This document shows, in pieces, positions 46,494-54,312 of a DNA stretch of 64,000 nt. The stretch lies in the NCBI GenBank assembly GCA_009911185.1, contig QXWW01000001.1:1-64000 (forward strand), given 5' to 3'. Numbering within the stretch: position 1 is the stretch's first letter; each line of letters opens with the position of its first letter. The translations under genes were made by a program, and so were the position numbers. The notes beneath the pieces were generated by a model. It had not been told where the DNA came from, ran no database searches, and worked only from the letters and a program-made list of their open reading frames with translations. Source of the stretch: Lachnospiraceae bacterium (GTDB taxonomy: Bacteria; Bacillota; Clostridia; Lachnospirales; Lachnospiraceae).

Positions 46494-46651
46494 ACATATA
46501 GGATTCGAGCGGATTTGAAAATTTATTCCTGTAATTTGTGAGATACAATGGTCGGGAAACAAGTTTCAGGTATGTTTCAAGGCGGCAATGGAGCTGACTT
46601 TTCGCACTGCGGCGGCAGCATTGACCTGGCAGTAAGACGGAGGAACGAAAG

Positions 46652-47068
46652 ATGAAGGATGAATCTGCAGTAAAGGATAGTGACCTGGAATTTGTGGAGA
46701 TCGCTGAGTTTAAAAGAAGCGATAACCGCCGGGAAATTTTAAGATATAAAGAGCAGGAAAGGAGAAGAAAAAGAAATTTTTACAGAATGCTTACCGTGTT
46801 TTTTGCGTCAGTTCTGGCGGCTTTTTTGCTGGGTGTGTTTGTTTTTCGTTTATCTTTGCTGCTGGTCGGCGCAGTTTTGATTCTGGAGGCGGCGATTGCG
46901 GTTTGTTTGTACCATGCTCCAATAGGGGTACATTTGCTGGAAATAATGATTGCCCTGGGCACAGGCTTGGCGTGCGGCCAGTTCCTTTTTATGATGGTTG
47001 GGGCAGTGGTTTATCTTACTGCAATTCTTGCCTGGACCGGTGTAGAAAACTATATTTTCTGGCAGTAA
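46652..47068 (+). CDS. Small membrane protein of unknown function
   Basis: The 138-aa protein has a charged, Arg/Lys-rich N-terminal 45 residues and about four membrane helices (residues 46-64, 66-86, 92-115 and 117-135). No family is recognised. SD GGAGGAACG precedes ATG 46652. It lies just before the phosphopantetheinyl transferase gene and is probably co-transcribed with it. Confidence 0.7.
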   Translation: MKDESAVKDSDLEFVEIAEFKRSDNRREILRYKEQERRRKRNFYRMLTVFFASVLAAFLLGVFVFRLSLLLVGAVLILEAAIAVCLYHAPIGVHLLEIMIALGTGLACGQFLFMMVGAVVYLTAILAWTGVENYIFWQ

Positions 47069-47096
47069 TTTAGAAATGGAAGGAAAGACGATACAG

Positions 47097-47732
47097 ATGC
47101 AATACCGGACGGTGGTTTATTATACTTTTTGCCCAGCCAAAGAAATGTCATGGAAAGAATATAAGAAATATCAGCGCAACATTGCAGATCGAATGCTCGC
47201 ATATGGGTTTTGTGCGCAATTTGGGCTGGGGTATGATCCCAAGCTGGTGGAGAGGGGCACGCATGGAAAGCCATTCTGGACAGGGCGGCAAGAGATTTAT
47301 TTTAATGTGAGCAATACCGCAGGGCTGGTAGTCTGCGCGTTGTCCGATTTGGAAACTGGCGTGGATGCGGAGCACATCCGTGCGGTTAAGCCTGCAGTGG
47401 TAAGAAGGTGCTGTACAGAGTCTGAAATTGATTATATAAAGGGAACGTCGGGAGAGAATCGGGAGGAAGAGGCGAAAGAAAGATTTTTTCAGTTATGGAC
47501 GTTAAAGGAGAGTTTTATTAAAATGACGGGCCAGGGCATGTATTTTCCGATGAAAGAGGCGGCATTTTCTATTCGGAATACGGAGTGTATACAGGAAATT
47601 TTATGTACGCAGGCAGGATATTTTACCCAGAAACGAGTGGGAGACTATTGGCTCTCTCTCTGTACGGAAAGCGGATCAAAAGTCGTCTGGAAGGAGCTGG
47701 CGCTGCAAGATTTGCGAGAATCATGGACGTAA
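47097..47732 (+). CDS. 4'-phosphopantetheinyl transferase, Sfp type
   Basis: This protein (211 aa from 47097) belongs to the Sfp superfamily, which attaches phosphopantetheine from coenzyme A to carrier proteins. It shows GVDAEHIR (magnesium-binding Asp) and the WTLKESFIKMTGQG motif with conserved Lys-Glu. An in-frame ATG at 47076 has no SD; 47097 has AAGGA about 12 bp upstream. No polyketide, peptide-synthetase or carrier-protein gene is in the window, so its substrate is unknown. It might serve a distant cluster or the fatty-acid carrier protein. Confidence 0.85.
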   Translation: MQYRTVVYYTFCPAKEMSWKEYKKYQRNIADRMLAYGFCAQFGLGYDPKLVERGTHGKPFWTGRQEIYFNVSNTAGLVVCALSDLETGVDAEHIRAVKPAVVRRCCTESEIDYIKGTSGENREEEAKERFFQLWTLKESFIKMTGQGMYFPMKEAAFSIRNTECIQEILCTQAGYFTQKRVGDYWLSLCTESGSKVVWKELALQDLRESWT

Positions 47733-47950
47733 TGCTCATGTACGGTAAAGAAGCAAGAAACCGAAAACAAGAGATAGACCGCCAGCACCACACTATTCCG
47801 AACAAAAGAATCAAAGAGGAATTATCTACAGTAGAAGTAAAGCAGAAAGATGGAAGTGTTAAAAAGGCTGTAGATGAAGATTTGAAGCAGAGCATTATTC
47901 TGAAGCTGTTAGAGGAAATTCCAAATTTTGAGGTTGAGGAGGAAAAATAG
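47723..47950 (+). CDS. Small hypothetical protein
   Basis: An open frame overlaps the end of the transferase gene and yields about 75 residues from ATG 47723 (alternative ATG 47732). It is rich in Lys and Glu, looks helical (DLKQSIILKLLEEIPNFE) and ends in EEEK. The SD is weak. No family is recognised. It may be a real small gene or the tail of a lost one. Confidence 0.35.
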   Translation: MDVMLMYGKEARNRKQEIDRQHHTIPNKRIKEELSTVEVKQKDGSVKKAVDEDLKQSIILKLLEEIPNFEVEEEK

Positions 47951-48253
47951 TGGGATTTTTGGGATATGAAAATAGTGAAGTATGCAAATACGATGACAAA
48001 CGCTGTTGTGTACTATTTTTCTACTTTCTTTCCAAGCTACACTATCTTTATATTCGTAGCGTATTGTCATCTGACGAGAGATAAAACGTTCACTGCATAA
48101 ATATTTTCGCTTGGTTTGAAGGTAGTGATATTCTTTCAAATACAGATACAGAGAGCTGGTGTAGAAGGACCTTGCGGTAACCAATCAGATTGTGTATAAT
48201 ATTCTTGTTATAGTCAGAGACTAAAATAGAAAATATGTAGAGGGGGAAATACT
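47951..48253 (+). other. AT-rich intergenic region with promoter for the lipoprotein gene
   Basis: No gene is visible. A promoter-like TTGCGG, 17 bp, TATAAT lies at 48172-48200. Base composition is more AT-rich than the core genome around it, marking the start of the accessory region. Confidence 0.5.
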
Positions 48254-48793
48254 TTGAAAAGAATAATGATGACGATTTGTGTGATACTGCTTATTGCTTT
48301 ATCAACTGGTTGCGCGAATGTGAATAAATCTTCAACAGAAGTTCAAGATAACACATATTTGTCTGATCTTTCACCAGAGGAAATCCTAGAAACAGCTTTT
48401 AACGCCCTAAAAAAGTCAGATGGAAAAACTTTCAACGCCTGTGTGGAGTACCCAGATGAAGAACATAATAATGTATACTTTGGAAATGATTTAAGTGGCG
48501 ATGATGGTTATATTGAAGCACTGTTTGAAAAGATGTCTTATGAGGTATTGCAGATAAAGGAACAGAAAGAGAATTCTACAATAATCTCATGCAAAATATC
48601 CAATAAAGACTTAAACAATTTAGACTATGACAACTATTCAGATGAAGACAATCCAATGGTATCAGCAATTAGAAATGCAGATATCAATATTGTTTCCAAT
48701 ACAGTTGATATAAATATGGAAAGAAAAGATAAGCAATGGAAAATCATCATTGATGATAATTTTACAAACGCTATATCGGGTGGTCATTGGTAA
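48254..48793 (+). CDS. Putative lipoprotein
   Basis: The 179-aa product has a signal peptide with lipobox LSTGC (Cys20). A short Ser/Thr linker precedes a domain of alternating strands and helices (LSPEEILETAFNALKKSDG; ENSTIISCKISNKDLN; WKIIIDDNFTNA). This resembles DUF4878/DUF5105-like extracytoplasmic domains, but no family can be fixed. The start is TTG 48254 with AGAGGGGG about 8 bp upstream. Codon use is more AT-rich than the neighbours, suggesting acquisition. Confidence 0.7.
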   Translation: MKRIMMTICVILLIALSTGCANVNKSSTEVQDNTYLSDLSPEEILETAFNALKKSDGKTFNACVEYPDEEHNNVYFGNDLSGDDGYIEALFEKMSYEVLQIKEQKENSTIISCKISNKDLNNLDYDNYSDEDNPMVSAIRNADINIVSNTVDINMERKDKQWKIIIDDNFTNAISGGHW

Positions 48794-48817
48794 ATGGATT
48801 TAAAAAATAAAGTAAAA

Positions 48818-48859
48818 GATAGCCGGTTCATGGTTTAAATGACCATGATACCGGCTATC
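48818..48859 (+). terminator. Hairpin after the lipoprotein gene
   Basis: GATAGCCGG (48818-48826) pairs with CCGGCTATC (48851-48859), with an inner TCATGGT/ACCATGA stem. It is very stable but lacks a clear T run (ATTCTATT follows). Confidence 0.6.
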
Positions 48860-48905
48860 ATTCTATTCAGTAGCAGAAAGTTCCTCAGATCCAAGAAAGT
48901 TTTGA

Positions 48906-49064
48906 GAGCGAGAAATCATTTATCTTTACTTTTTCGGGCGATACACACAACAGGAAATTGGGGAAATATACGGGAGCTGCCGGAGTACGGCATGGCATCA
49001 CATACACAGTGCCTTAAAGATGTTGCATAAAGAAATGGAGGTGCTTTCACATGGGGAAACCTAA
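48906..49064 (+). pseudogene. Remnant of conjugative-element sigma-70-like factor
   Basis: The frame reads REIIYLYFFGRYTQQEIGEI then YGSCRSTAWHHIHSALK and ends with a stop at 49062-49064, overlapping the next gene. This is the region 4 helix-turn-helix end of the small sigma factors carried by Tn1549-like elements. A stop at 48903-48905 and missing upstream regions show it is a fragment. Confidence 0.65.
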
Positions 49065-49257
49065 CCTTGTGCCGTATGAAACCATTGTCAGAGCTACCAG
49101 CGGAGAGCCGGAAGCCGTGGACGAGGTTTTACAGCATTACAGCAGACAAATCCGGCTTGCCACCCTTGAAAACGGGCATCTCAACAAGGACACCGAGGAC
49201 AGCATAAAACGGCGGCTTATCTCTACCCTGTTTCAGTTCCGCTTTGGGAGTCAATGA
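49051..49257 (+). CDS. Conjugative-element helix-turn-helix protein
   Basis: The 68-aa protein (PYETIVRATSGEPEAVDEVL, HYSRQIRLATLENG) is a conserved small regulator found after the sigma factor in Tn1549/Tn916-type elements. SD GGAGGTG is 10 bp upstream. It looks intact, but its element is decayed. Its role is probably in control of transfer genes. Confidence 0.75.
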   Translation: MGKPNLVPYETIVRATSGEPEAVDEVLQHYSRQIRLATLENGHLNKDTEDSIKRRLISTLFQFRFGSQ

Positions 49258-49561
49258 ACATAAAAACTGAATAATCGCCGCCCATTACAGCGGCAGATAC
49301 AAGCAGTGAGTTTGAAAAGATTTGCTGCTTTTTTTGCGCCCGTTTTGGCAGAATATCCGCACACAGCAAGCCGGAGGAAAATCGGCACAAGCCTACACAG
49401 AGGAAGCCGCCACTTTCTAACAAGATTCTACCATAGTACCAAATTTCGATTATCGCTCATTTTGTCCTATGGGAATCTTGTTGGGGTTGCCACCCCAAGC
49501 CCGCCTTTTTGCGGCTTGCGCCGCTTGAATGAATCCACCCATGAAAGGAGGTCAGCAGACC
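49258..49561 (+). other. Non-coding region with candidate oriT
   Basis: This gap upstream of mobC has two compact inverted repeats: TTGGGGT-TGCC-ACCCCAA at 49481-49498 and GCGGC-TTGC-GCCGC at 49511-49524. oriT sites of MobC/MobP systems usually lie just before mobC and contain such repeats, with the nick next to one. The nick site is not identified. Confidence 0.45.
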
Positions 49562-49955
49562 ATGAAAAGATACAACACGCCCCACCGCCGCCGGGTAATC
49601 AAGACACGCTTGACCGCGGAAGAGTATGCCGAGTTTTCCGAGCGTGTCACTCTCTGTCAAATGAGCCAGTCAGAATATATCCGGCAAGCCCTTATCAAGT
49701 CGAGAATACAGCCCGTCATTACTGTTTCTCCGGTCAATGATGAATTGTTATCTGCCGTTGGAAATCACAGCGGAGTATGGAAAGATAGGCGGCAACCTGA
49801 ATCAGATTGCCCGCTGTCTGAACGAGTACGGCGTACCTTATAACGCCCTCTCCAAAGAGGTACGAGCCGCCCTGTCAGAACTTGCCGCCTTGAAGTTTGA
49901 AGTCTTGCAGAAAGTAGGTGAAGCCATTGGCAACATTCAAACATATCAGCTCTAA
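49562..49955 (+). pseudogene. mobC: Frameshifted mobilisation protein MobC
   Basis: The first frame begins MKRYNTPHRRRVIKTRLTAE, a ribbon-helix-helix MobC start with SD AAAGGAGG. At about 49757-49765 the reading frame is lost. The second frame continues with ITAEYGKIGGNLNQIARCLN and runs to a stop at 49953-49955. A small deletion in the A run after GTTGG explains the break. MobC helps the relaxase open oriT. Confidence 0.8.
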
Positions 49956-51228
49956 AAACGCCGACTATGGAGCTGCCGAGCAGTACCTAACCTCCCCGCA
50001 TGACGAGTTTACCATGAAGCCTACGCTGGACGAAAACGGGCGGCTTATCCCCCGTGACGATTACCGCATTTCCTCTCTGAAGTGTTGTGATGAAGATTTT
50101 GCAATAGCGTGTATGCACTTCAATCTGAAATACGGCAAGAACCAAAAAAGGGAGGACGTAAAAAGCCACCACTATATCATTTCCTTTAACCTCCTTGACG
50201 CACAGGACAACGGCTTAAATGTTGACTGGGCGCAGGAGTTGGGCGAGTGGTTTTGTAAAGAGCATTTTCCCGAACACCAGGCGTTGGTATGCACCCACCC
50301 GGACGGGCATAACCACAGCGGGAATATCCATGTGCATATCGTAATCAATTCTTTGCGGATTGAGGAAGTACCTCTATTGCCCTACATGGATAGACCAGCC
50401 GACACAAAGGCGGGCTGCAAGCACCGCTGCACAGACGCAGCTATGGAATATCTGAAAGCGGAAGTCATGGAAATGTGCCACCGTGAAAACCTCTATCAGA
50501 TTGACTTATTACACGGGAGCAAGAACCGTGTCACCGAGAGGGAATATTGGGCGAAACGAAAAGGACAAGCTGCACTGGATAAAGAAAATGCTGCCCTTGC
50601 CGCCAAGGGAGAACCGTCCAAACAAAGCAAGTTTGAAACCGACAAGGAGAAGTTAAGGAAGACCATACGGAAAGCCGTTTCTGCCGCTGTCACCTTTGAG
50701 GAATTTTCCTCTCTGCTTCTCCGGGAGGGCGTGACCGTCAAAGAGAGCCGGGGGCGGTTATCGTATCTCACCCCGGACAGAACGAAGCCCATCGCCGCCC
50801 GGAAATTAGGTGATGATTTTGACCGTGCCGCCGTACTGGAAGCACTCACCCGAAATGCACAGAACGCCGCAAGAGCCGCCGAAAAGCCCTTACCTAAACA
50901 AGAATACCCCCGTAGCATAAAAGACCGCTTACAGCGAGGTAAAGCCGCCATAAACGCCCCGAAACATGCCGGAGTACAGCGTATGGTAGACATAGCCGTG
51001 GGGAGAACCGAGGGCAATGGGAAAGGCTACGAAAAATGGGCGACTTTGCACAACCTAAAACAAATGGCGGCGACCATGAGCATTTACGAGGAATCCGGAT
51101 TTTCTTCCCCGAAAGAACTGGAAGCCGCCCTTGCCACCGCCAGCGCAGAGCTGAACAGCGTCCATTCCGAACTGAAAGCGACAGAAAGCACTTTGCGGGA
51201 GAAAAAAGACTTGCAAAAACACCAATGA
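49927..51228 (+). CDS. Relaxase (MobP type), C-terminally truncated
   Basis: The protein begins MATFKHISSKNADYGAAEQY (from TTG 49927, AGGTGA upstream; the frame opens at GTG 49918). It has the relaxase metal-binding triad region HPDGHNHSGNIHVHIVIN at about residues 125-142. Relaxases nick oriT and pilot DNA in conjugation. The usual C-terminal helical region is missing: the frame ends at TGA 51226-51228, just at the junction with recombinase sequence. Codon use is GC-rich compared with flanking genes. Confidence 0.85.
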   Translation: MATFKHISSKNADYGAAEQYLTSPHDEFTMKPTLDENGRLIPRDDYRISSLKCCDEDFAIACMHFNLKYGKNQKREDVKSHHYIISFNLLDAQDNGLNVDWAQELGEWFCKEHFPEHQALVCTHPDGHNHSGNIHVHIVINSLRIEEVPLLPYMDRPADTKAGCKHRCTDAAMEYLKAEVMEMCHRENLYQIDLLHGSKNRVTEREYWAKRKGQAALDKENAALAAKGEPSKQSKFETDKEKLRKTIRKAVSAAVTFEEFSSLLLREGVTVKESRGRLSYLTPDRTKPIAARKLGDDFDRAAVLEALTRNAQNAARAAEKPLPKQEYPRSIKDRLQRGKAAINAPKHAGVQRMVDIAVGRTEGNGKGYEKWATLHNLKQMAATMSIYEESGFSSPKELEAALATASAELNSVHSELKATESTLREKKDLQKHQ

Positions 51229-51506
51229 AGCTGAGCAAAAGGAGCTGAAAGAACGTGCCGCCGTTTTACAGGGCGAGCTTTCAAGGACACTGGAAGCCAC
51301 CGCAAACGCCGAAAAGTTTATGAAAGTCGTCTGCAAATACACCAGCTTTGGGGAACTCACCCCTACCCTGTTACGGGAGTTTGTGGAGAAGATAGTCGTC
51401 CACGAATCGGAAGCCCTTGACAGGAAACGCCGGGGGGAAGCTCCGCAGACAGGAAATCGAAATCTATTATTCTTTTGTCGGCAAGGTAGAGCTGCCCGAC
51501 ACATAA
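51224..51506 (+). pseudogene. C-terminal remnant of large serine recombinase
   Basis: The frame reads EAEQKELKERAAVLQGELSR and KYTSFGELTPTLLREFVEKI, then IVVHESEALDRKR, the DUF4368-type C-terminus of Tn4451/Tn1549 (TnpX-like) recombinases. An extra G in the G run at about 51431-51437 shifts the frame; the corrected frame reads RRQEIEIYYSFVGKVELPDT and stops at 51504-51506. The catalytic domain is gone. It is joined directly to the relaxase gene by a deletion. Confidence 0.75.
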
Positions 51507-51724
51507 AGCCCGCCCTGTCCGGCAGTCAGCCGGATAGGAACGGCAAAATTTTTTACACTTCTATTACTTCTTTATCTCACATGAGCAAATGCAAAAGGGA
51601 TAAAATTTCTATGGAAAACGCTGGACTATTTTGGCAAAATATGCTTAAATATGTTTAGGTATGTTAAATACATGACAGTGTCTTTAACATGATAAAATTT
51701 GTATGTATTGAAAGGAGTCTTAAA

Positions 51725-52417
51725 ATGATTTACACTAAGGAAGTCGAAAACATGTGTCCTGTAGCTAAGGGCGCAAAACATGAACCTGCTCCAATTCCAG
51801 AAGAAGGGAAATGGGTTCATTCTAAGAAAATTGAAGATATTTCTGGTTTTACACATGGTGTGGGCTGGTGTGCTCCCCAGCAGGGCGCCTGCAAGCTTTC
51901 CCTGAATGTAAAAAATGGTGTAATTGAAGAAGCTTTGGTTGAGACTATCGGGTGTTCCGGAATGACTCACTCCGCAGCTATGGCAGCAGAGATTTTACAG
52001 GGCAAGACGATTTTAGAGGCATTGAATACAGACCTTGTCTGCGATGCCATCAATACCGCTATGAGAGAGCTGTTTTTACAGATTGTTTATGGACGTACCC
52101 AGAGCGCGTTCTCTGATGACGGACTTGCCGTGGGCGCTGGTTTGGAAGACTTAGGAAAAGGACTTCGTTCTCAGGTTGGAACCATGTATGCAACAAAGGA
52201 AAAGGGTGTTCGTTATCTGGAGATGGCGGAAGGCTATGTAACAGGCATTGCGCTTGACGAGGACAATGAAGTTATCGGTTATCAGTTCGTAAGCCTTGGA
52301 AAAATGACTGACTTCATCAAAAAAGGTGATGATCCAAACACTGCATGGGAAAAGGCAAAAGGACAGTACGGCCGTGTAGCAGATGCAGCTAAGATCATTG
52401 ACCCAAGAGAAGAGTAA
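51725..52417 (+). CDS. IscU/NifU-like iron-sulfur scaffold partner of GGGtGRT protein
   Basis: The 230-aa protein has a NifU-N-like domain with Cys residues in VGWCAPQQGACKLS and ETIGCSGMTHSAAM, as in iron-sulfur scaffold proteins, and a further Cys near the N-terminus (MCPVAKG). ATG 51725 has GAAAGGAG 9 bp upstream. It is followed 19 bp later by the GGGtGRT gene; the two form a conserved pair of unclear role in anaerobic Firmicutes. A promoter-like TAAAAT is at 51692-51697. Confidence 0.82.
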   Translation: MIYTKEVENMCPVAKGAKHEPAPIPEEGKWVHSKKIEDISGFTHGVGWCAPQQGACKLSLNVKNGVIEEALVETIGCSGMTHSAAMAAEILQGKTILEALNTDLVCDAINTAMRELFLQIVYGRTQSAFSDDGLAVGAGLEDLGKGLRSQVGTMYATKEKGVRYLEMAEGYVTGIALDEDNEVIGYQFVSLGKMTDFIKKGDDPNTAWEKAKGQYGRVADAAKIIDPREE

Positions 52418-52436
52418 GGAAAGGAGAACGAATACA

Positions 52437-53447
52437 ATGGCTTTATTTGAATCATATGAAAGAAGAATTGACCAGATCAATTCTGTATTAAATAGTTACG
52501 GAATCAGCTCTGTGGAAGAAGCTGAGAAAATTACCAAAGATGCTGGGCTTGATGTATACGAGCAGGTAAAGAAAATCCAGCCGATTTGTTTTGAAAACGC
52601 ATGTTGGGCATATACAGTTGGTGCAGCAATTGCAATCAAGAAAGGTGCAAAAAGAGCGGCAGACGCAGCAGCGGCAATCGGAGAGGGTCTCCAGGCTTTT
52701 TGCATTCCTGGTTCTGTTGCAGACCACAGAAAAGTAGGTCTTGGTCATGGCAATCTTGGCAAAATGCTGTTAGAGGAAGAGACAGAATGTTTCTGCTTCT
52801 TAGCGGGACATGAATCTTTTGCAGCAGCAGAAGGTGCGATCGGTATCGCTGAGAAGGCAAATAAAGTGCGCCAGAAACCTCTGCGTGTTATACTGAATGG
52901 TCTTGGCAAGGATGCAGCCCAGATTATTTCCCGTATTAATGGGTTTACTTTTGTAGAAACAAAATATGACTACAAGGAAGCAAAATTGAATGTGGAGTTT
53001 GAAAAAGCATATTCTAACGGGCTTCGTGCTACTGTAAAATGTTATGGCGCTGATGATGTTCAGGAAGGTGTTGCAATTATGCATCATGAGAATGTTGGTG
53101 TGTCCATTACAGGTAATTCTACTAACCCCACACGTTTCCAGCATCCGGTAGCAGGTACATATAAAAAAGAATGTAACGAGCAGGGTAAGAAATACTTTTC
53201 TGTTGCTTCCGGCGGCGGTACGGGACGTACGCTTCATCCGGACAATATGGCGGCAGGACCGGCTTCTTATGGTATGACAGATACCATGGGACGTATGCAT
53301 TCTGATGCACAGTTTGCAGGTTCTTCTTCCGTTCCGGCTCATGTGGAAATGATGGGACTGATTGGAATGGGTAATAATCCAATGGTAGGCGCTACGGTTG
53401 CGGTGGCAGTTTCGATTGAAGAAGCAGCAAAGGCAGGGAAATTCTAA
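52437..53447 (+). CDS. GGGtGRT family protein
   Basis: The 336-aa protein carries the name-giving SVASGGGTGRTLHPDN at about residue 255 and conserved Cys in PICFENACWAY and AFCIPGS. No enzymatic role is established. ATG 52437 has AAGGAG upstream; the frame runs back to 52383. Its last 15 codons are the left attachment site of the 3.3-kb element: an equivalent copy lies at 56733-56777. The gene is intact because the crossover keeps the C-terminal sequence AVSIEEAAKAGKF. Confidence 0.88.
   Translation: MALFESYERRIDQINSVLNSYGISSVEEAEKITKDAGLDVYEQVKKIQPICFENACWAYTVGAAIAIKKGAKRAADAAAAIGEGLQAFCIPGSVADHRKVGLGHGNLGKMLLEEETECFCFLAGHESFAAAEGAIGIAEKANKVRQKPLRVILNGLGKDAAQIISRINGFTFVETKYDYKEAKLNVEFEKAYSNGLRATVKCYGADDVQEGVAIMHHENVGVSITGNSTNPTRFQHPVAGTYKKECNEQGKKYFSVASGGGTGRTLHPDNMAAGPASYGMTDTMGRMHSDAQFAGSSSVPAHVEMMGLIGMGNNPMVGATVAVAVSIEEAAKAGKF
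53403..53447 (+). repeat. Attachment site left (end of GGGtGRT gene)
   Basis: Fifteen codons ending in TAA. The first 26 bp (53403-53428) are identical to 56733-56758. The remaining 19 bp differ at five bases. Confidence 0.8.
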
Positions 53448-53464
53448 GAAATGCAGTAAAATCA

Positions 53465-53501
53465 AGGGCTATCGTTGATGTGGATTGTCAGCGATAGCCT
53501 T
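53465..53501 (+). terminator. Terminator after the GGGtGRT gene (left end of element)
   Basis: GGCTATCGTTGA pairs with TCAGCGATAGCC around a 9-nt loop, followed by TTAAATTTTA. Confidence 0.75.
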
Positions 53502-53513
53502 AAATTTTACCAT

Positions 53514-53546
53514 GTAGCACACAAGTAACACACAGGTAGCACACAA
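53514..53546 (+). repeat. Three tandem 11-bp repeats at the left end
   Basis: Copies at 53514-53524 (GTAGCACACAA), 53525-53535 (GTAACACACAG) and 53536-53546 (GTAGCACACAA). Spacing of one helical turn suggests cooperative protein binding, as at recombinase or excisionase arm sites. Confidence 0.75.
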
Positions 53547-53653
53547 AAATGGAATGATAAAAACATGATTATTTTATGACAAAAACATGACATTGTTTTT
53601 GGTACTGCTAGGTGCGATAATATAGCCAGAATATGAAAAAGGAGGAAACTATA

Positions 53654-53791
53654 ATGGAAAGACCAGAAGGCTTAGCGATGGAGATGTTGAGGCATGAAAG
53701 AAAGGGTAAGAAAATTCTAGCTATAGGATTGCTTGTTTCATTGACAGCGAATATTGCTATGGCGATAGTGGCTTTTCTTAAAAAGCACTGA
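53654..53791 (+). CDS. Single-helix membrane peptide of 45 residues
   Basis: A short frame starts at ATG 53654 with a perfect AGGAGG 8 bp upstream. The product begins MERPEGLAMEMLRHERKGKK and has one hydrophobic helix (residues 21-42) ending FLKKH. No family is recognised. The strong ribosome-binding site and amphipathic start support it as a real gene of the element. Confidence 0.55.
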   Translation: MERPEGLAMEMLRHERKGKKILAIGLLVSLTANIAMAIVAFLKKH

Positions 53792-53880
53792 CTGGGGGAC
53801 CGTTACCTAAGTAGGAGGGCAGCGGTCTATTATTTTCCTAGCGGTTTGCATTAACGGTAATATTTGAGAAAATATGTGTA

Positions 53881-53910
53881 TAAGGCAGGGCATCAAAGCC
53901 CCGCCTTATA
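53881..53910. terminator. Bidirectional terminator before hicB
   Basis: TAAGGCAGGGC and GCCCCGCCTTA form a stem with one mismatch around ATCAAA, between convergent genes. Confidence 0.65.
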
Positions 53911-53920
53911 TGTGTATTTA

Positions 53921-54265
53921 TTAAAGTGCCAATTTGTATAATGCTAACTGATTAAGGCTTACGCCCTCTTTTTCTGCTTCAATGGCTAATCTTTGATGTA
54001 GGGATTTTGGAAGCCTTACAACAAATTTGCCGCTGTAATTGTTTGATGTTTCTGGAATAGGGACAGAGAGATTATTTTCGATTTTTATTTCAATATATCC
54101 CTCCATTGCTTCATTAAGGCTTTCATATAGCCCTTCAAGCGTATCGCTGGTACTTTGACATCCGTCAAGTTCTAAAATCCTGCCATAAAAATAATGTCCA
54201 CTTTCGTCATTCATTTCCTGTACCAATCGTGTATAAGGCAATTTCATATAATCTTTTACTTCCAT
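53921..54265 (-). CDS. hicB: HicB-family antitoxin
   Basis: The 114-aa protein has an N-terminal HicB fold (HYFYGRILELDGCQSTSDTL, EGLYESLNEAMEGYIEI) and a C-terminal ribbon-helix-helix (FVVRLPKSLHQRLAIEAEKE, GVSLNQLALYKLA). It would bind HicA toxin and repress its own promoter. ATG 54265 has AAAGGAG upstream. The partner hicA upstream is broken, so this antitoxin is now orphaned, though it may still act as a regulator. Confidence 0.88.
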   Translation of the reverse strand: MEVKDYMKLPYTRLVQEMNDESGHYFYGRILELDGCQSTSDTLEGLYESLNEAMEGYIEIKIENNLSVPIPETSNNYSGKFVVRLPKSLHQRLAIEAEKEGVSLNQLALYKLAL

Positions 54266-54312
54266 GCTTTCATGCTCCTTTCTGCTTTCTACATCATTCT
54301 AGGATAAGGGGA

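Larger units (their letters stand above)
48906..51506 (+). mobile_element. Collapsed Tn1549/Tn4451-like conjugative element
   Basis: In order: a fragment of an element sigma factor, a small helix-turn-helix protein, a likely oriT, a frameshifted mobC, a C-terminally truncated relaxase and the last 90 or so residues of the large serine recombinase. In intact elements of this family the mobilisation genes and the terminal recombinase gene are separated by many kilobases, so an internal deletion has removed most of the element. GC content is higher than the flanks. It cannot move on its own. Confidence 0.8.

Noticed and set aside
48839-49030. 63-residue plus-strand frame before the helix-turn-helix gene
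   Set aside because: Starts inside a hairpin loop; the conserved sigma-factor tail is in a different frame of the same DNA.
52800-53465. Minus-strand frame of 221 residues opposite the GGGtGRT gene
   Set aside because: The plus-strand gene is clearly coding; the reverse frame has no SD and a Cys/His-rich composition typical of antisense translation.
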